From the NCBI GenBank assembly GCA_965214495.1, contig OZ243958.1, forward strand, positions 2,666,001 to 2,730,000: a stretch of DNA of 64,000 bases, written 5' to 3'. Of the stretch, positions 1-9,247 are shown piece by piece. The notes beneath the pieces are model-generated. The model worked only from the letters and a program-made list of their open reading frames with translations, had not been told where the DNA came from and did not search any database. The translations under genes were made by a program, and so were the position numbers. The DNA comes from JANQOH01 sp965214495. GTDB lineage: Bacteria > Pseudomonadota > Alphaproteobacteria > UBA7887. Position 1 is the stretch's first letter, and every line of letters starts with the position of its first letter.

Positions 1-441
1 GCAACCGCGCGCGGAATCGCCGACCGGTTCGGCGTGGCGATGCGGATTCGCAGCGATACGGTCTTCGGGTTCGCGCTCCTGCGCGGCCTCGCGGCGCTGC
101 GGCGCCTGCGCCCTCTCGGCTATCGTTGGCAGGTCGAACAACGCTGGATCGACGATTGGGTCGCGCGGGTGATCGAGGCCACGCGGCGCGACGAAGCGTT
201 CGGAATCGAGGTCGCCGCTCTCGCCGGGCTGGTCAAGGGATACGGCGACACTTGGCAGCGGGGACTGGCGAGCTATCGCCGCATCGCCGGGGCGCTCGTC
301 ACTCCCTGGCTTGCCGGCAACTCCTTGCCCGACGACGCCGCAGCGCGGCTGCGCGAGGCGCGCGAGGCGGCGAGCGCGGATCCCGACGGCAACGCTCTGG
401 ACGCGGCGCTCGACGCTTCACCGGCCGCTGCGGTCGGGTGA
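1..441 (+). CDS. Indolepyruvate oxidoreductase beta-type protein, C-terminal part (partial, starts before window)
   Basis: The reading frame is open from base 1 to a stop at 439-441, so only the last 146 residues are seen. The segment around LGYRWQVEQRWIDDWV and the later GLVKGYGDTWQRGLASY resembles the C-terminal region of the long bacterial indolepyruvate ferredoxin oxidoreductase subunit-beta family, which oxidatively decarboxylates aryl-pyruvates with ferredoxin. The catalytic domain lies outside the window, so the assignment rests on this tail alone. The gene ends convergently with the TPR gene and their 3' ends overlap by 24 bases. Confidence 0.55.
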   Translation, partial: ATARGIADRFGVAMRIRSDTVFGFALLRGLAALRRLRPLGYRWQVEQRWIDDWVARVIEATRRDEAFGIEVAALAGLVKGYGDTWQRGLASYRRIAGALVTPWLAGNSLPDDAAARLREAREAASADPDGNALDAALDASPAAAVG

Positions 442-1881
442 CGGCCCCGCCGCGGCCTCGCCGGTGTGCCTGAGATTATGGAGAACGGCGGCCCGTGAGG
501 CGCGTGTGTCGGCGACCCGCGCGTCGTCGGGACCGAATAGCGCCTCGCGAACGGCGATGACGCGGGTGTAGAGCGCCGCCGCCTCTTCGAAGTTCCCCTC
601 GCCCACATGGATGGCCGCCAGCCCGGCAAGCGCGCTTGCGGTATCGGCGTGACCCGCGCCCAGCGCCGCGGTGAGGATCGCCGCGGCACGCTCTTGCAAT
701 GCCGCCGCTTCGCCCCGTGCCCCGCGCCCCGCATGGACCTCGGTCTGGTTCGACAGAATACGCGCGACCGCTGGATGGGCGGGACCGAGCGCACGCACCT
801 GGATGCGCAGGGCGCGTTCGAGCAGTGGCGCGGCGTCGGCGAAACGCTCCGCCGCGATATGAAGCTCGGCGAGCGCGTTCAGGGTCCCGGCGATCGCCGG
901 AGTCTCGGGCCCGCCGGCCGCTTCGAACAACGCGATGGCCTCGTCGATCGACAGCACCCCTGCCGCCGTATCCCCCATGCGGACGGTCATCAAGCCGAAA
1001 TCGCGGAGCGACTCGCCGACTTCGGGATGGTCCGGCCCGAACGCCGCGCGCTTGGCCTCGATCGCGCGGCGGTAGTGCGCTTCCGCGCGCGCCTGATCGC
1101 CCTTGTCGTCGTAAAGCCGCGCAAGTCTGTCGAAACCGCGCGCCGCTACGGCATGGTCCGGCGGGAAGCGCGACTGCCGGATCGCCAGTGCGCGTGCGTA
1201 ATAGGGCTCGGCTGCGTCATAGTCGCGCGCCGTGTGAGCGATCAGACCGAGTTCGTCGAGACTGTCGGCCACAAAGGGATGCTGCGGACCGAACCGGCCT
1301 TGCAGCCGCTCGAGCACCGCGATCTGATGGTCCGCTGCCTCGTCGAAACGACCGGCGAGACGATACAGGCGCGAAAGTTCGTCATGCGCCTGGGCGATCT
1401 CGAAGACCGCGTCGCCGCCGACCGCCTCGCGGACCGTCAACGCGCGTCGCAGCCGCGTTTCGGCCGCGTCGTGGCGACCGCGATTGCGGTCGATCCGGCC
1501 GAGCGCCAGCAAACTGTCGGCGACGGGCGCGGAAACGGGGCCGAACAACGTCTCCCGCGTGGCGAGCGCCTGTCCGTGCAACGCTTCCGCGGTGTCGTAA
1601 CGGCCCTGCATCTGGTGGATCAGTCCAAGGTTGAACCACGCTGCTGCGGTCTGTTCGTGGCCGGCGCCGAGTGCGGCTTCGTTGGCTGCGGAGGCTTCTT
1701 CCGCGGCCGCCTGCGCGGCGGCGACTTCGCCGCTTTGAAACAGCGTGATCGTCGTCCGGTTGCGCGCTTCGGCGAGCCGTATCTGAACCGGGTCGATTTC
1801 GCTCCGCCCCGTCCCGGGCATCGTGGCCGCGAGGGCAGTCGCCATCGCCATCGCCGCGGCGATCCGCAGTGGCCGGTGCAT
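418..1881 (-). CDS. Secreted tetratricopeptide-repeat protein
   Basis: A 487-residue protein with an N-terminal hydrophobic signal (about residues 5-27, Ala/Met rich, ending near GRS) and then roughly ten TPR units of about 42 residues, of the kinesin-light-chain type (for example AWFNLGLIHQMQGRYDTAEA near the first third, and DYDAAEPYYARALAIR). Such proteins are helical scaffolds for protein contacts; no enzymatic motif is visible. The signal points to export to the periplasm. It stands alone, convergent with the upstream oxidoreductase gene and divergent from ilvH. The specific partner cannot be read from the sequence. Confidence 0.8.
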   Translation of the reverse strand: MHRPLRIAAAMAMATALAATMPGTGRSEIDPVQIRLAEARNRTTITLFQSGEVAAAQAAAEEASAANEAALGAGHEQTAAAWFNLGLIHQMQGRYDTAEALHGQALATRETLFGPVSAPVADSLLALGRIDRNRGRHDAAETRLRRALTVREAVGGDAVFEIAQAHDELSRLYRLAGRFDEAADHQIAVLERLQGRFGPQHPFVADSLDELGLIAHTARDYDAAEPYYARALAIRQSRFPPDHAVAARGFDRLARLYDDKGDQARAEAHYRRAIEAKRAAFGPDHPEVGESLRDFGLMTVRMGDTAAGVLSIDEAIALFEAAGGPETPAIAGTLNALAELHIAAERFADAAPLLERALRIQVRALGPAHPAVARILSNQTEVHAGRGARGEAAALQERAAAILTAALGAGHADTASALAGLAAIHVGEGNFEEAAALYTRVIAVREALFGPDDARVADTRASRAAVLHNLRHTGEAAAGPSPDRSGR

Positions 1882-2003
1882 CGCCGTTCCCCCTCCGCCC
1901 TCGGTCCGGTCGGACCGGAACCGTTTACAACCGACCGTGATCGGCTATGGTGCCCGCCGCCCCGCCGGACGGGGCGCCGCCTTTCCCCGCGAGACCGCCC
2001 GCC

Positions 2004-2540
2004 GTGAGCGACAATGTCGAGACGCACACCATCGCCTGCCTCGTCGATAACGAATTCGGCGTGCTCGCGCGAGTCGTCGGCCTGTTCTCGGGCCGCGGCT
2101 ACAACATCGAGAGCCTGACGGTCGCCGAGGTCGATTCCGAGGCTAGGCTGTCGCGCATCACCCTCGTCACTTCGGGCACGCCGATGGTGATCGAGCAGAT
2201 CAAGGCGCAGCTTGGCCGTCTTGTCCCCGTGCATTCGGTCGTCGATCTGACCCTTGCCGGCCCCCATGTCGGCCGCGAACTGGTGCTGGTCAAGGTGCGC
2301 GGCCGGGGCGATGCGCGCGTCGAGTCGCTGCGCATCGCCGACGTGTTCCGCGCCCGCGTCGTCGATAGCACGATCGAGTCCTTCGTGTTCGAGCTGACCG
2401 GCGCGTCGGACAAGATCGACGCTTTCATCGCGCTGATGCGCCCGCTCGGCCTGATCGAGGTCTCGCGCACCGGCGCCGCGGCGATCGCACGCGGCGCCGG
2501 CGCCATCGACGAAACCGCACCCCAGTTCCAGGGAGACTGA
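2004..2540 (+). CDS. ilvH: Acetolactate synthase small (regulatory) subunit
   Basis: 178 residues, normal for IlvH. An ACT domain occupies about residues 8-80 (THTIACLVDNEFGVLARVVG, then GRGYNIESLTVAEV), followed by the C-terminal ALS regulatory domain. IlvH binds valine and controls the ThDP-dependent large subunit in branched-chain amino-acid synthesis. The open frame extends upstream to 1947, but family alignment and the ACT domain start favour the GTG at 2004. The gene is 2 bases from ilvC, so the two form an operon. The large subunit ilvB is not adjacent within the window. Confidence 0.92.
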   Translation: MSDNVETHTIACLVDNEFGVLARVVGLFSGRGYNIESLTVAEVDSEARLSRITLVTSGTPMVIEQIKAQLGRLVPVHSVVDLTLAGPHVGRELVLVKVRGRGDARVESLRIADVFRARVVDSTIESFVFELTGASDKIDAFIALMRPLGLIEVSRTGAAAIARGAGAIDETAPQFQGD

Positions 2541-2542
2541 CC

Positions 2543-3562
2543 ATGCGTGTCTATTACGATCGCGACGCCGACGTGAACCTGATCAAGGCCCGCAAGGTCG
2601 CAGTGATCGGCTATGGCAGCCAGGGCCACGCTCACGCGGCCAACATGCGCGACTCCGGAGTCGCCGATGTCGCCGTCGCGCTGCGCGAAGGCTCCGCTTC
2701 GGCCGCCAAGGCGGAAGCCGCCGGGTTCGCCGTGATGGACGTCGCCGACGCGGCGGCATGGGCCGATGTGATGATGATGGCCACCCCTGACGAGTTGCAG
2801 GCCGACATCTATACGCGACAGTTGGCGCCGAACATGAAAGACGGCGCGGCCCTCGCCTTCGCGCACGGCCTCAACATCCATTTCGGCCTGATCGAACCGC
2901 GCACCGACCTCGACGTGTTCATGATCGCGCCCAAGGGGCCGGGCCACACGGTGCGGTCGGAATACGCGCGCGGCGGCGGCGTGCCGTGCCTCGTCGCCGT
3001 GGCGCAGAACGCCTCGGGCAACGCGCTCGAAATCGCGCTGTCCTACGCCTCGGCCATCGGCGGCGGCCGCGCCGGAGTCATCGAGACCACGTTCAAGGAA
3101 GAGTGCGAAACCGACCTGTTCGGCGAGCAGGTCGTTCTGTGCGGCGGCCTGACGGCGCTGATTACCGCCGGGTTCGAGACCCTCGTCGAAGCCGGCTATG
3201 CGCCTGAAATGGCCTATTTCGAGTGCCTGCACGAGGTCAAGCTGATCGTCGATCTCATCTATGAAGGCGGCATCGCCAACATGCGGTATTCGATCTCGAA
3301 CACCGCCGAATACGGCGATTACAGTCGCGGGCCGCGCATCGTCGACGACCGCGTCAAGCGGTCGATGAAGAAGGTGCTGGCCGATATCCAGTCCGGGCGC
3401 TTTACCGGCGAATGGATGAGCGAGTGCCGGGTCAACCAGCCGAGTTTCAAGGCGATGCGCCGCATGGCCGCCGAACACCCGATCGAAGAGGTCGGCGCCC
3501 GCCTGCGCGCCATGATGCCGTGGATCGCCGAAAACGCCCTGGTGGACAAGAGCAGGAACTGA
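2543..3562 (+). CDS. ilvC: Ketol-acid reductoisomerase (NADP+)
   Basis: 339 residues, the short class I form. The N-terminal Rossmann domain has VAVIGYGSQGHAHAANMRDS (about residues 19-38), and the C-terminal knotted domain carries the Mg-binding DLFGEQ (around residue 190) and ECLHEVKLIVDLIYEGG. The enzyme isomerises and reduces acetolactate or acetohydroxybutyrate in valine, leucine and isoleucine synthesis. It follows ilvH almost without a gap, consistent with co-transcription and end-product control through IlvH. Confidence 0.97.
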   Translation: MRVYYDRDADVNLIKARKVAVIGYGSQGHAHAANMRDSGVADVAVALREGSASAAKAEAAGFAVMDVADAAAWADVMMMATPDELQADIYTRQLAPNMKDGAALAFAHGLNIHFGLIEPRTDLDVFMIAPKGPGHTVRSEYARGGGVPCLVAVAQNASGNALEIALSYASAIGGGRAGVIETTFKEECETDLFGEQVVLCGGLTALITAGFETLVEAGYAPEMAYFECLHEVKLIVDLIYEGGIANMRYSISNTAEYGDYSRGPRIVDDRVKRSMKKVLADIQSGRFTGEWMSECRVNQPSFKAMRRMAAEHPIEEVGARLRAMMPWIAENALVDKSRN

Positions 3563-3583
3563 CAGCACCCCATCGGCGCGCCG

Positions 3584-5164
3584 CTATTCCGGGATATAGC
3601 CGCGCACGCCGCGGATCAGGGGCAGGCCGAGCAGCGACAGGGCGAGCCCGATCGCGAACACCGTAGTGATTTCGTTGAACGCCTGAATCTGCGCTTCCCG
3701 CGCCGCCATTCGCGCCACCATTTGCACGCTCGCGATGTCGGTATCGACCCGGCTGCCGAGATCGGGGCCGAGCCGCCCGCCGAAAATGCCCAGCAGGTCG
3801 CCGGCGCGGGCGTAGGTCTCCCCTGTCCACTCGCGCAGCCGGTGGTAGTGAACCTCGCTGCGGATCACCAGGTAGGCGTTGGCGATCGCCACCGCGACCG
3901 CCGCGCCGAGCCGCATGGTGAGCTGGAACATTGCGGTGCCGTCCTTGATCTGCTCGACCGGCAACCGGCCGAGCGCGAGGCGCACCATCGACAGGAAACA
4001 CATTTGCGTCGCGATGCCGCGCAGGATCTGCGGCAGCAGCAGGCTCTCGAAATCGGTCTCGACGCCGAGATGAGCCTGGAACCACGTGCCCAGCGCCAGC
4101 AGCGAGAACCCCGCCAGAGCGATCGTGCGCAAGCGGAAATGCTTGACCAGGGTCGGCATGGCGAAACCGGTGACCATCATCGACACGCCCAGCACGAAAA
4201 GCCACGTGCCGATCTGCAGCGTGTTGAGGCCGATGATCCGCGCGAGAAACAGCGGCAACAGGTAGAGTGGCACGAACAGCCCGGCGCCGAAGATCGCGAC
4301 ATAGGTGGCGCCGATGACGAAGTTGCGGTTGCCGAAGATGCGCAGGTCGATGAACGGGTGCTTCGCCGTCAGTTCGCGCCACAACAGCAGGAGCCCCGCC
4401 GCGACGGTGACGCCGGTCAGGATGAGGATCATCGACGACTCGAACCAGTCTTCCCGGCGCCCGCGTTCGAGCACGATCAGCAGCGACATGAAGAAGATCG
4501 CGAGCAGGGCGATGCCGGGCAGGTCGATACGCCGCGCCATGCTCCAGTCGGGGCTGTCGAAATCGTAGAAGAAGACGACGAGTAACGTCGCCACGAGGCC
4601 GAACGGCAGATTGAACAGGAACAGCCAGTGCCATGACAGCGACTCGCTGATCCAGCCGCCGAGGCTGGGGCCGAGCGCGACGGCGCCGGTGCCCAGCAGC
4701 GACACGATGGCGGTCAGTGTGTTCTGATAGCGTGCCGGGAAGGCGGCGTAGATGGTGGCCAGCACCATGGGCGCGATGGCGCCGCCGCAGAACCCCTGGA
4801 GCGCGCGGAACACGATCATCGACTCGATGTCCCAGGCCGACGCGCAACCGATGCTGGCGGCGGCGAAGCCGAGCGAGCACATGGTGAACAGGCCGCGGGT
4901 GGAGAAGAGACGCGACAGCCAGCCCGACAGCGGGATCATGATCACTTCGGCGATCAGCGCCGCGGTCAGCACCCAACTGACTTCTTCGGGGCTGGCGGCG
5001 AGGCCGGCGCGAATTTCGTCGAACGAACTGCCGACGATCTGGATGTTGAGCACCGCGAGGAACATGCCCAGCGCCATGCCGATGAATGCGAGCAGCTCCC
5101 CGGCGCCGAGCCGCCGCGCGTCGCGCATCGCCGCCGCCTCGCTGATCGCTCGCGCCTTCGTCAT
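3584..5164 (-). CDS. DHA2-family multidrug efflux MFS transporter (EmrB-like)
   Basis: 526 residues with about 14 hydrophobic segments, the layout of the 14-helix drug:proton antiporters. Motif A is seen as GWLSRLFSTRGLFTMCSLGF and motif C as GAVALGPSLGGWISESLSWHWLF-like sequence near residues 155-185. It would export hydrophobic toxins across the inner membrane using the proton gradient. No EmrA-type periplasmic adaptor or TetR regulator gene is adjacent, so substrate and regulation are unknown. The gene is convergent with ilvC. Confidence 0.85.
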   Translation of the reverse strand: MTKARAISEAAAMRDARRLGAGELLAFIGMALGMFLAVLNIQIVGSSFDEIRAGLAASPEEVSWVLTAALIAEVIMIPLSGWLSRLFSTRGLFTMCSLGFAAASIGCASAWDIESMIVFRALQGFCGGAIAPMVLATIYAAFPARYQNTLTAIVSLLGTGAVALGPSLGGWISESLSWHWLFLFNLPFGLVATLLVVFFYDFDSPDWSMARRIDLPGIALLAIFFMSLLIVLERGRREDWFESSMILILTGVTVAAGLLLLWRELTAKHPFIDLRIFGNRNFVIGATYVAIFGAGLFVPLYLLPLFLARIIGLNTLQIGTWLFVLGVSMMVTGFAMPTLVKHFRLRTIALAGFSLLALGTWFQAHLGVETDFESLLLPQILRGIATQMCFLSMVRLALGRLPVEQIKDGTAMFQLTMRLGAAVAVAIANAYLVIRSEVHYHRLREWTGETYARAGDLLGIFGGRLGPDLGSRVDTDIASVQMVARMAAREAQIQAFNEITTVFAIGLALSLLGLPLIRGVRGYIPE

Positions 5165-5282
5165 CCTGCGCCTTTACCACCGCCGCGTTGGCTGTGACAT
5201 GGCCCGCACGGCAAGGCAGCCCTGCGGGATTCGCCGTCGCCGGTCACCAGCGGCGCGCGATGCGGTAATCTGACCGCCGGAC

Positions 5283-6497
5283 ATGTTTCACGCCGACCAT
5301 CATGCGGACGTGCTGGTCGCCGGCGGCGGCCTCGTCGGACTCAGTGCCGCCTGCGCCCTGGCCCGTGCCGGGCTGACGATCGTGGTCGTCGATGCACGGG
5401 CGCCCGATCTTGCGCTCGACACCGGGTTCGACGGGCGGGCTTCCGCCATCGCGGCCGGCTCCATGTGTATCCTCGACCGGATCGGCGTCTGGCCGATGCT
5501 GTCGGCCGATGCCCAACCGATCCACGAGATCCGGGTCAGCGACGACGATTCGCCGTTCTTTCTCCACTACGACCATGCCGAACTCGGCGCCGGACCGCTG
5601 GGTTGCATGGTCGAGAACCGCCATCTCCGCCGCGCACTGCACGACAGCGCCGGCATCCTGCCGAGCCTGACCTTTCTGGCGCCGCGCCGCATCGTCGAGG
5701 TCCAGCGCGAACCGTTTGTCCGGGCGACGCTGGATGACGGCGCAACCGTCGCCGCACGCCTGCTGATCGCAGCGGACGGCAAGAATTCCACGATCCGGAC
5801 CGGAGCAGGCATTCCGGCGCAGCGCCGACGCTACGACCAGGTCGCGATCGTCTGCACGGTAACGCACGAGCATCCGCATCGCGGCATCGCGCAGGAGCGG
5901 TTCCTTCCCGCCGGCCCCTTCGCGATCCTCCCGTTGTCGGGCGACCGCGCATCGCTGGTATGGACCGAGCGCGCGACGCTGGGCAACGCGATGACGGCGC
6001 TTGACGACGACTCTTTCCTTGCGGAAGTGCGCGCGCGTTTTACCGGCTATCTCGGCGACCTGGCGCTCACCGGTCCGCGCTGGCGCTATCCCCTCGAGCT
6101 GGTGCGCGCCGAGCGCCTGATCGACCGCCGTCTGGCGTTGGCGGGCGACGCCGCCCACGCCATTCATCCTGTCGCCGGGCAGGGTCTCAATCTCGGCCTG
6201 CGCGACATCGCCGCTCTCGCCGAGGCCGTGATCGACACGGCGCGGCTCGGCCTCGATATCGGCAGCCGGGAAACCCTTGAGCGCTATCGGAGCCGGCGCC
6301 GACTCGACTCGCTGACCATGAGTCTGGCGACCGACGGATTGAATCGGCTGTTCACTTGGGACGCCGCTCCCGTCAGGGGCGGCCGCCGGCTCGGTCTGGC
6401 GGCCGTCAATCGTCTGCCGGCGCTCAAACGCCTGTTCATGCGCCACGCCATGGGACTGACGGGCGACCGGCCGCGTCTCGCACGTCGCGAGTCCTGA
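5283..6497 (+). CDS. UbiH/UbiF-family FAD-dependent hydroxylase
   Basis: 404 residues with the three marks of aromatic-ring flavoprotein hydroxylases: the dinucleotide fold VLVAGGGLVGLSAACALA at residues 10-27, the DG motif LLIAADGKNSTIRTGAG near residue 165, and the GD motif LAGDAAHAIHPVAGQGLNLG near residue 290. The HPVAGQGLNLGLRD signature is typical of the ubiquinone (coenzyme Q) ring hydroxylases UbiH/UbiF/UbiL. Which ring position it hydroxylates cannot be told from sequence alone. Divergent from the efflux gene. Confidence 0.85.
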   Translation: MFHADHHADVLVAGGGLVGLSAACALARAGLTIVVVDARAPDLALDTGFDGRASAIAAGSMCILDRIGVWPMLSADAQPIHEIRVSDDDSPFFLHYDHAELGAGPLGCMVENRHLRRALHDSAGILPSLTFLAPRRIVEVQREPFVRATLDDGATVAARLLIAADGKNSTIRTGAGIPAQRRRYDQVAIVCTVTHEHPHRGIAQERFLPAGPFAILPLSGDRASLVWTERATLGNAMTALDDDSFLAEVRARFTGYLGDLALTGPRWRYPLELVRAERLIDRRLALAGDAAHAIHPVAGQGLNLGLRDIAALAEAVIDTARLGLDIGSRETLERYRSRRRLDSLTMSLATDGLNRLFTWDAAPVRGGRRLGLAAVNRLPALKRLFMRHAMGLTGDRPRLARRES

Positions 6498-6510
6498 CGC
6501 ACCGGTCGCG

Positions 6511-7182
6511 TCACCACCGCCACACCGGATCCTTCAGTCGATCGACGAACGCCTCATGCGCGGCGAGTTCGGCAGCGGTCGGCGCGTGCGGCCGCGGCGG
6601 GTGCACGGTCTTCGCTTCGGCAACCGGCCCGTGCGCCGCCGCCGGATTGCCGGCCAGCGCGAACGACGCCTGCCGGGCGCCGATGAGTTCGACATAGACC
6701 TCCGCCAGCAAACGCGCGTCGAGCAGTGCGCCGTGGCGCGTTCGCGCCGAATCGTCGATGTTGAAACGCTTGCACAGGGCCTCGAGGCTCGCCGGCGCGC
6801 CGGGGAATTTCCGTCGCGCGATCGCTGCCGTATCGATCGCCCGAGCCGCCGCGATGGGGGTGCGGCCTGCGCGTTCGAGCTCGGCGTTCAGGAACCCGAA
6901 ATCGAACGCCGCGTTGTGCGCCACCACTTTCGAATCGGCGAGAAATTCCAGCACCTCGTCGGCGATATCGGCGAACGGCGGTTTGCCCGCAAGCATCTCT
7001 GCGGTGATCCCGTGGATACGCGTGGCGTCTTCGGGAATGTCGCGCTCGGGCTGAACGTAGTGATGCAGCACCGCGCCCGTCGCGATCCGGTTGACCGTTT
7101 CGATACAGCCGATCTCGATCACACGATGGCCGGCGGTCGGGTCGAGACCGGTCGTTTCGGTATCGAGAACGATTTCACGCAT
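6511..7182 (-). CDS. dnaQ: DNA polymerase III epsilon subunit (3'-5' proofreading exonuclease)
   Basis: 223 residues of the DEDDh exonuclease family. ExoI is REIVLDTETTGLDP with the metal-binding Asp7 and Glu9; ExoII is VVAHNAAFDFGFLNAEL; ExoIII is RTRHGALLDARLLAEVY with the catalytic His. The C-terminal tail is the short polymerase-alpha-binding segment. The start at 7182 lies inside the end of coaE, so the two genes overlap by 64 bases and are presumably translationally coupled. Confidence 0.93.
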   Translation of the reverse strand: MREIVLDTETTGLDPTAGHRVIEIGCIETVNRIATGAVLHHYVQPERDIPEDATRIHGITAEMLAGKPPFADIADEVLEFLADSKVVAHNAAFDFGFLNAELERAGRTPIAAARAIDTAAIARRKFPGAPASLEALCKRFNIDDSARTRHGALLDARLLAEVYVELIGARQASFALAGNPAAAHGPVAEAKTVHPPRPHAPTAAELAAHEAFVDRLKDPVWRW

Positions 7183-7799
7183 GGGCGGTCCCTCGGCTGG
7201 GGGGCGATCGTGTCGAGAATACGCCGGATCGCCCGCAGAGTGGGACGGCGGCCCAGCCCGCCCGGAATGACGAAATCGGCGCGGCGGCGTTTCTCGCGAT
7301 CCGGCGTCTGGCGCGCCAGGATCGTGTCGAGCTTCTCCGCCGTCATGCCGGGCCGACGCAGGGCGCGGCGACGTTGGACCTGCGGCGGCGCGCTCACCAC
7401 CGCCACGCGGTCGCAGCGTTTCTCGCCCCCCGTCTCGAAGAGCAGGGGCACGTCGAACACCACCACCGGCCGGCGCAGCGCCCGGGCGCGGTGCAGGAAG
7501 CGCCCCCGCGCTTCGCCGACCAGCGGATGCAGCAGCGATTCGAGCCGGCGCAGTGCCGCATCGTCGCCGAAGACCCGCCGTCCCAGGGCCGCGCGGTCGA
7601 TCTCGCCGTCCCGCACAACCTCCGGAAACGCCTCCGAAACCGCCTTGTGACCCCGCCGCCCCGGGGCGAGAGCGGCATGAACCTCGGCGTCGGCGTCGAA
7701 CACCGGCACGCCCAGTCGGGCGAACATCCGCGCCGCTTCGCTCTTGCCCATCGCGATCGACCCGGTCAGGCCCAACATCAAAGGCCGGCGCTCTCTCAT
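7119..7799 (-). CDS. coaE: Dephospho-CoA kinase
   Basis: 226 residues with the P-loop GLTGSIAMGKSEAARMF at residues 9-25 and the CoA-binding VPVFDADAEVH. It phosphorylates the ribose 3'-OH of dephospho-CoA, the last step of coenzyme A synthesis. The enzyme domain ends near RRILDTIAPQ; the final 25 or so residues are translated across the start of dnaQ and look like an incidental read-through tail. The order maf-aroE-coaE-dnaQ on this strand is common in alphaproteobacteria. Confidence 0.93.
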   Translation of the reverse strand: MRERRPLMLGLTGSIAMGKSEAARMFARLGVPVFDADAEVHAALAPGRRGHKAVSEAFPEVVRDGEIDRAALGRRVFGDDAALRRLESLLHPLVGEARGRFLHRARALRRPVVVFDVPLLFETGGEKRCDRVAVVSAPPQVQRRRALRRPGMTAEKLDTILARQTPDREKRRRADFVIPGGLGRRPTLRAIRRILDTIAPQPRDRPCVKSFSIPKRPVSTRPPAIV

Positions 7800-7806
7800 G
7801 CCGCGT

Positions 7807-8649
7807 TCATGTCAGGTCCGAAAGCACGAAGTCGCGCAGATCCCGGTCCACCGCCGGATCCGTGCCGAACCAGGCCGCGAAGCCGGGCCGCGCCTGGTGC
7901 AACAACATGCCGAGACCATCGACGACCCGCGCCCGGCGACGCCGCGCCGCCGCCAGTAGCGGCGTTTCCAGAGGCGTGTAAACGATATCGGTCACCACTG
8001 CCGCCGCATCGAGACGGTCGAGCGGCAGATCCAGCGCAGGCTTGCCTGACAGGCCGGCCGAAGTGGCGTTCACCACCAGGCCGGCACCCGCCACCGCCGT
8101 CGCACGCTCCGCCCACGAAGTGACGGCACAACGCACGCCGAACTCTCGTACCAGGTCCGCGGCGCGCTGTTCCGTCCGGTTGCAGATCCGTATTTCAGGA
8201 CACCCCGCATCGAGGAGCGACACGATGACCGCCCGCGCCGCGCCGCCCGCGCCGAGCACCAACGCCGGCGCATCCGCCGACCGGCCCGGGGCGTCGGCGC
8301 ACAGGCTCTCGACGAACCCGTAGCCGTCGGTATTGCTGCCGTGCAACGCGCCGTCCGCATCGACGACGATCGTGTTCACCGCGCCGATGCGGCGTGCGGC
8401 CGCATCGACCGAATCGCACACGCGCAGCGCTTCTTCCTTGTGCGGCAGCGTTACGTTGGCGCCGGCGAATCCGAACGCCGGCAAGGCGCGCAGCGCCTCG
8501 CACAGACGCTCGGGCGGCACCGCCATCGGCACATAGGCGCCGTCGATCCCGTAACGCCGGAGCCAATAGCCGTGCAACCGCGGCGAACGGGAATGCGATA
8601 CCGGCCAACCAACTATTCCCGCCACCCGTGCACGACCGGACAGGGTCAT
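7807..8649 (-). CDS. aroE: Shikimate dehydrogenase (NADP+)
   Basis: 280 residues. The shikimate-binding SHSRSPRLHGYWL is at about residue 19, the catalytic Lys lies in NVTLPHKEEALR, and the NADP fold LVLGAGGAARAVIVSLL is near residue 130. A conserved NTDGYGF supplies the catalytic Asp. It reduces 3-dehydroshikimate in aromatic amino-acid synthesis. The frame is open far upstream, but the ATG at 8649 overlaps the maf stop by 4 bases and begins the conserved protein. Confidence 0.93.
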   Translation of the reverse strand: MTLSGRARVAGIVGWPVSHSRSPRLHGYWLRRYGIDGAYVPMAVPPERLCEALRALPAFGFAGANVTLPHKEEALRVCDSVDAAARRIGAVNTIVVDADGALHGSNTDGYGFVESLCADAPGRSADAPALVLGAGGAARAVIVSLLDAGCPEIRICNRTEQRAADLVREFGVRCAVTSWAERATAVAGAGLVVNATSAGLSGKPALDLPLDRLDAAAVVTDIVYTPLETPLLAAARRRRARVVDGLGMLLHQARPGFAAWFGTDPAVDRDLRDFVLSDLT

Positions 8650-9245
8650 CGTCCGACCGCTCCGTGTCCGCGCAGGAATTCGAGCAGCGGCAGCAGAGGC
8701 AGCCCCAGGATCGCGAAATGGTCGCCGTCGATCTCCGCGAATAACTGCACGCCAGGTCCCTCGATCCGGTACGCGCCCGCGGAACCGAGATCGTCTTCGC
8801 CGCATTCGGCGACATAGCGGTCGAGCAAACCGTCGCTGAACGGCCGCATGACCAGACGGGCGGAGTCGGCGCCGCGCCAGATCACGCTGCCGCCCAGTGC
8901 GACGCAGGCTGCGGTATCGAGACGATGCGTGCGCGCCCGTAGGGCGGCAAGCTGGGCGCGCGCACCGGCGCGGTCCTCCGGCTTGCCATACCATCGCCCC
9001 TCGCAACTCAGTATCTGGTCGGCGCCGACGACCAGTTCTTCCGGGCGGCGGGTCGAAATCCGCACCGCCTTGAGCGCCGCCAACGCCGCGGCGGCATCGG
9101 CCGCCGAGGCGCCTTCGGCCTGCATCGATTCGCGCACGCCGGCTTCGTCCACCGCAGCAGGCGCCGTGTCGAAGACCAGCCCGGCATCGCGGAGCATCCG
9201 CGCCCGCGCCCGGCTCGCGGAGGCGAGCAGAAGAGCGCGCGCCAT
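8646..9245 (-). CDS. maf: Maf-family nucleoside triphosphate pyrophosphatase
   Basis: 199 residues. The N-terminal LLASASRARARMLRDAGL is the Maf signature, followed by the catalytic ADQILSCEGRWYGKP. Maf proteins hydrolyse modified or canonical NTPs to monophosphates, acting in nucleotide-pool cleaning and sometimes in septum control. It overlaps aroE by 4 bases and follows ppsR by 2 bases in the same operon. Confidence 0.9.
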   Translation of the reverse strand: MARALLLASASRARARMLRDAGLVFDTAPAAVDEAGVRESMQAEGASAADAAAALAALKAVRISTRRPEELVVGADQILSCEGRWYGKPEDRAGARAQLAALRARTHRLDTAACVALGGSVIWRGADSARLVMRPFSDGLLDRYVAECGEDDLGSAGAYRIEGPGVQLFAEIDGDHFAILGLPLLPLLEFLRGHGAVGR

Positions 9246-9247
9246 CG

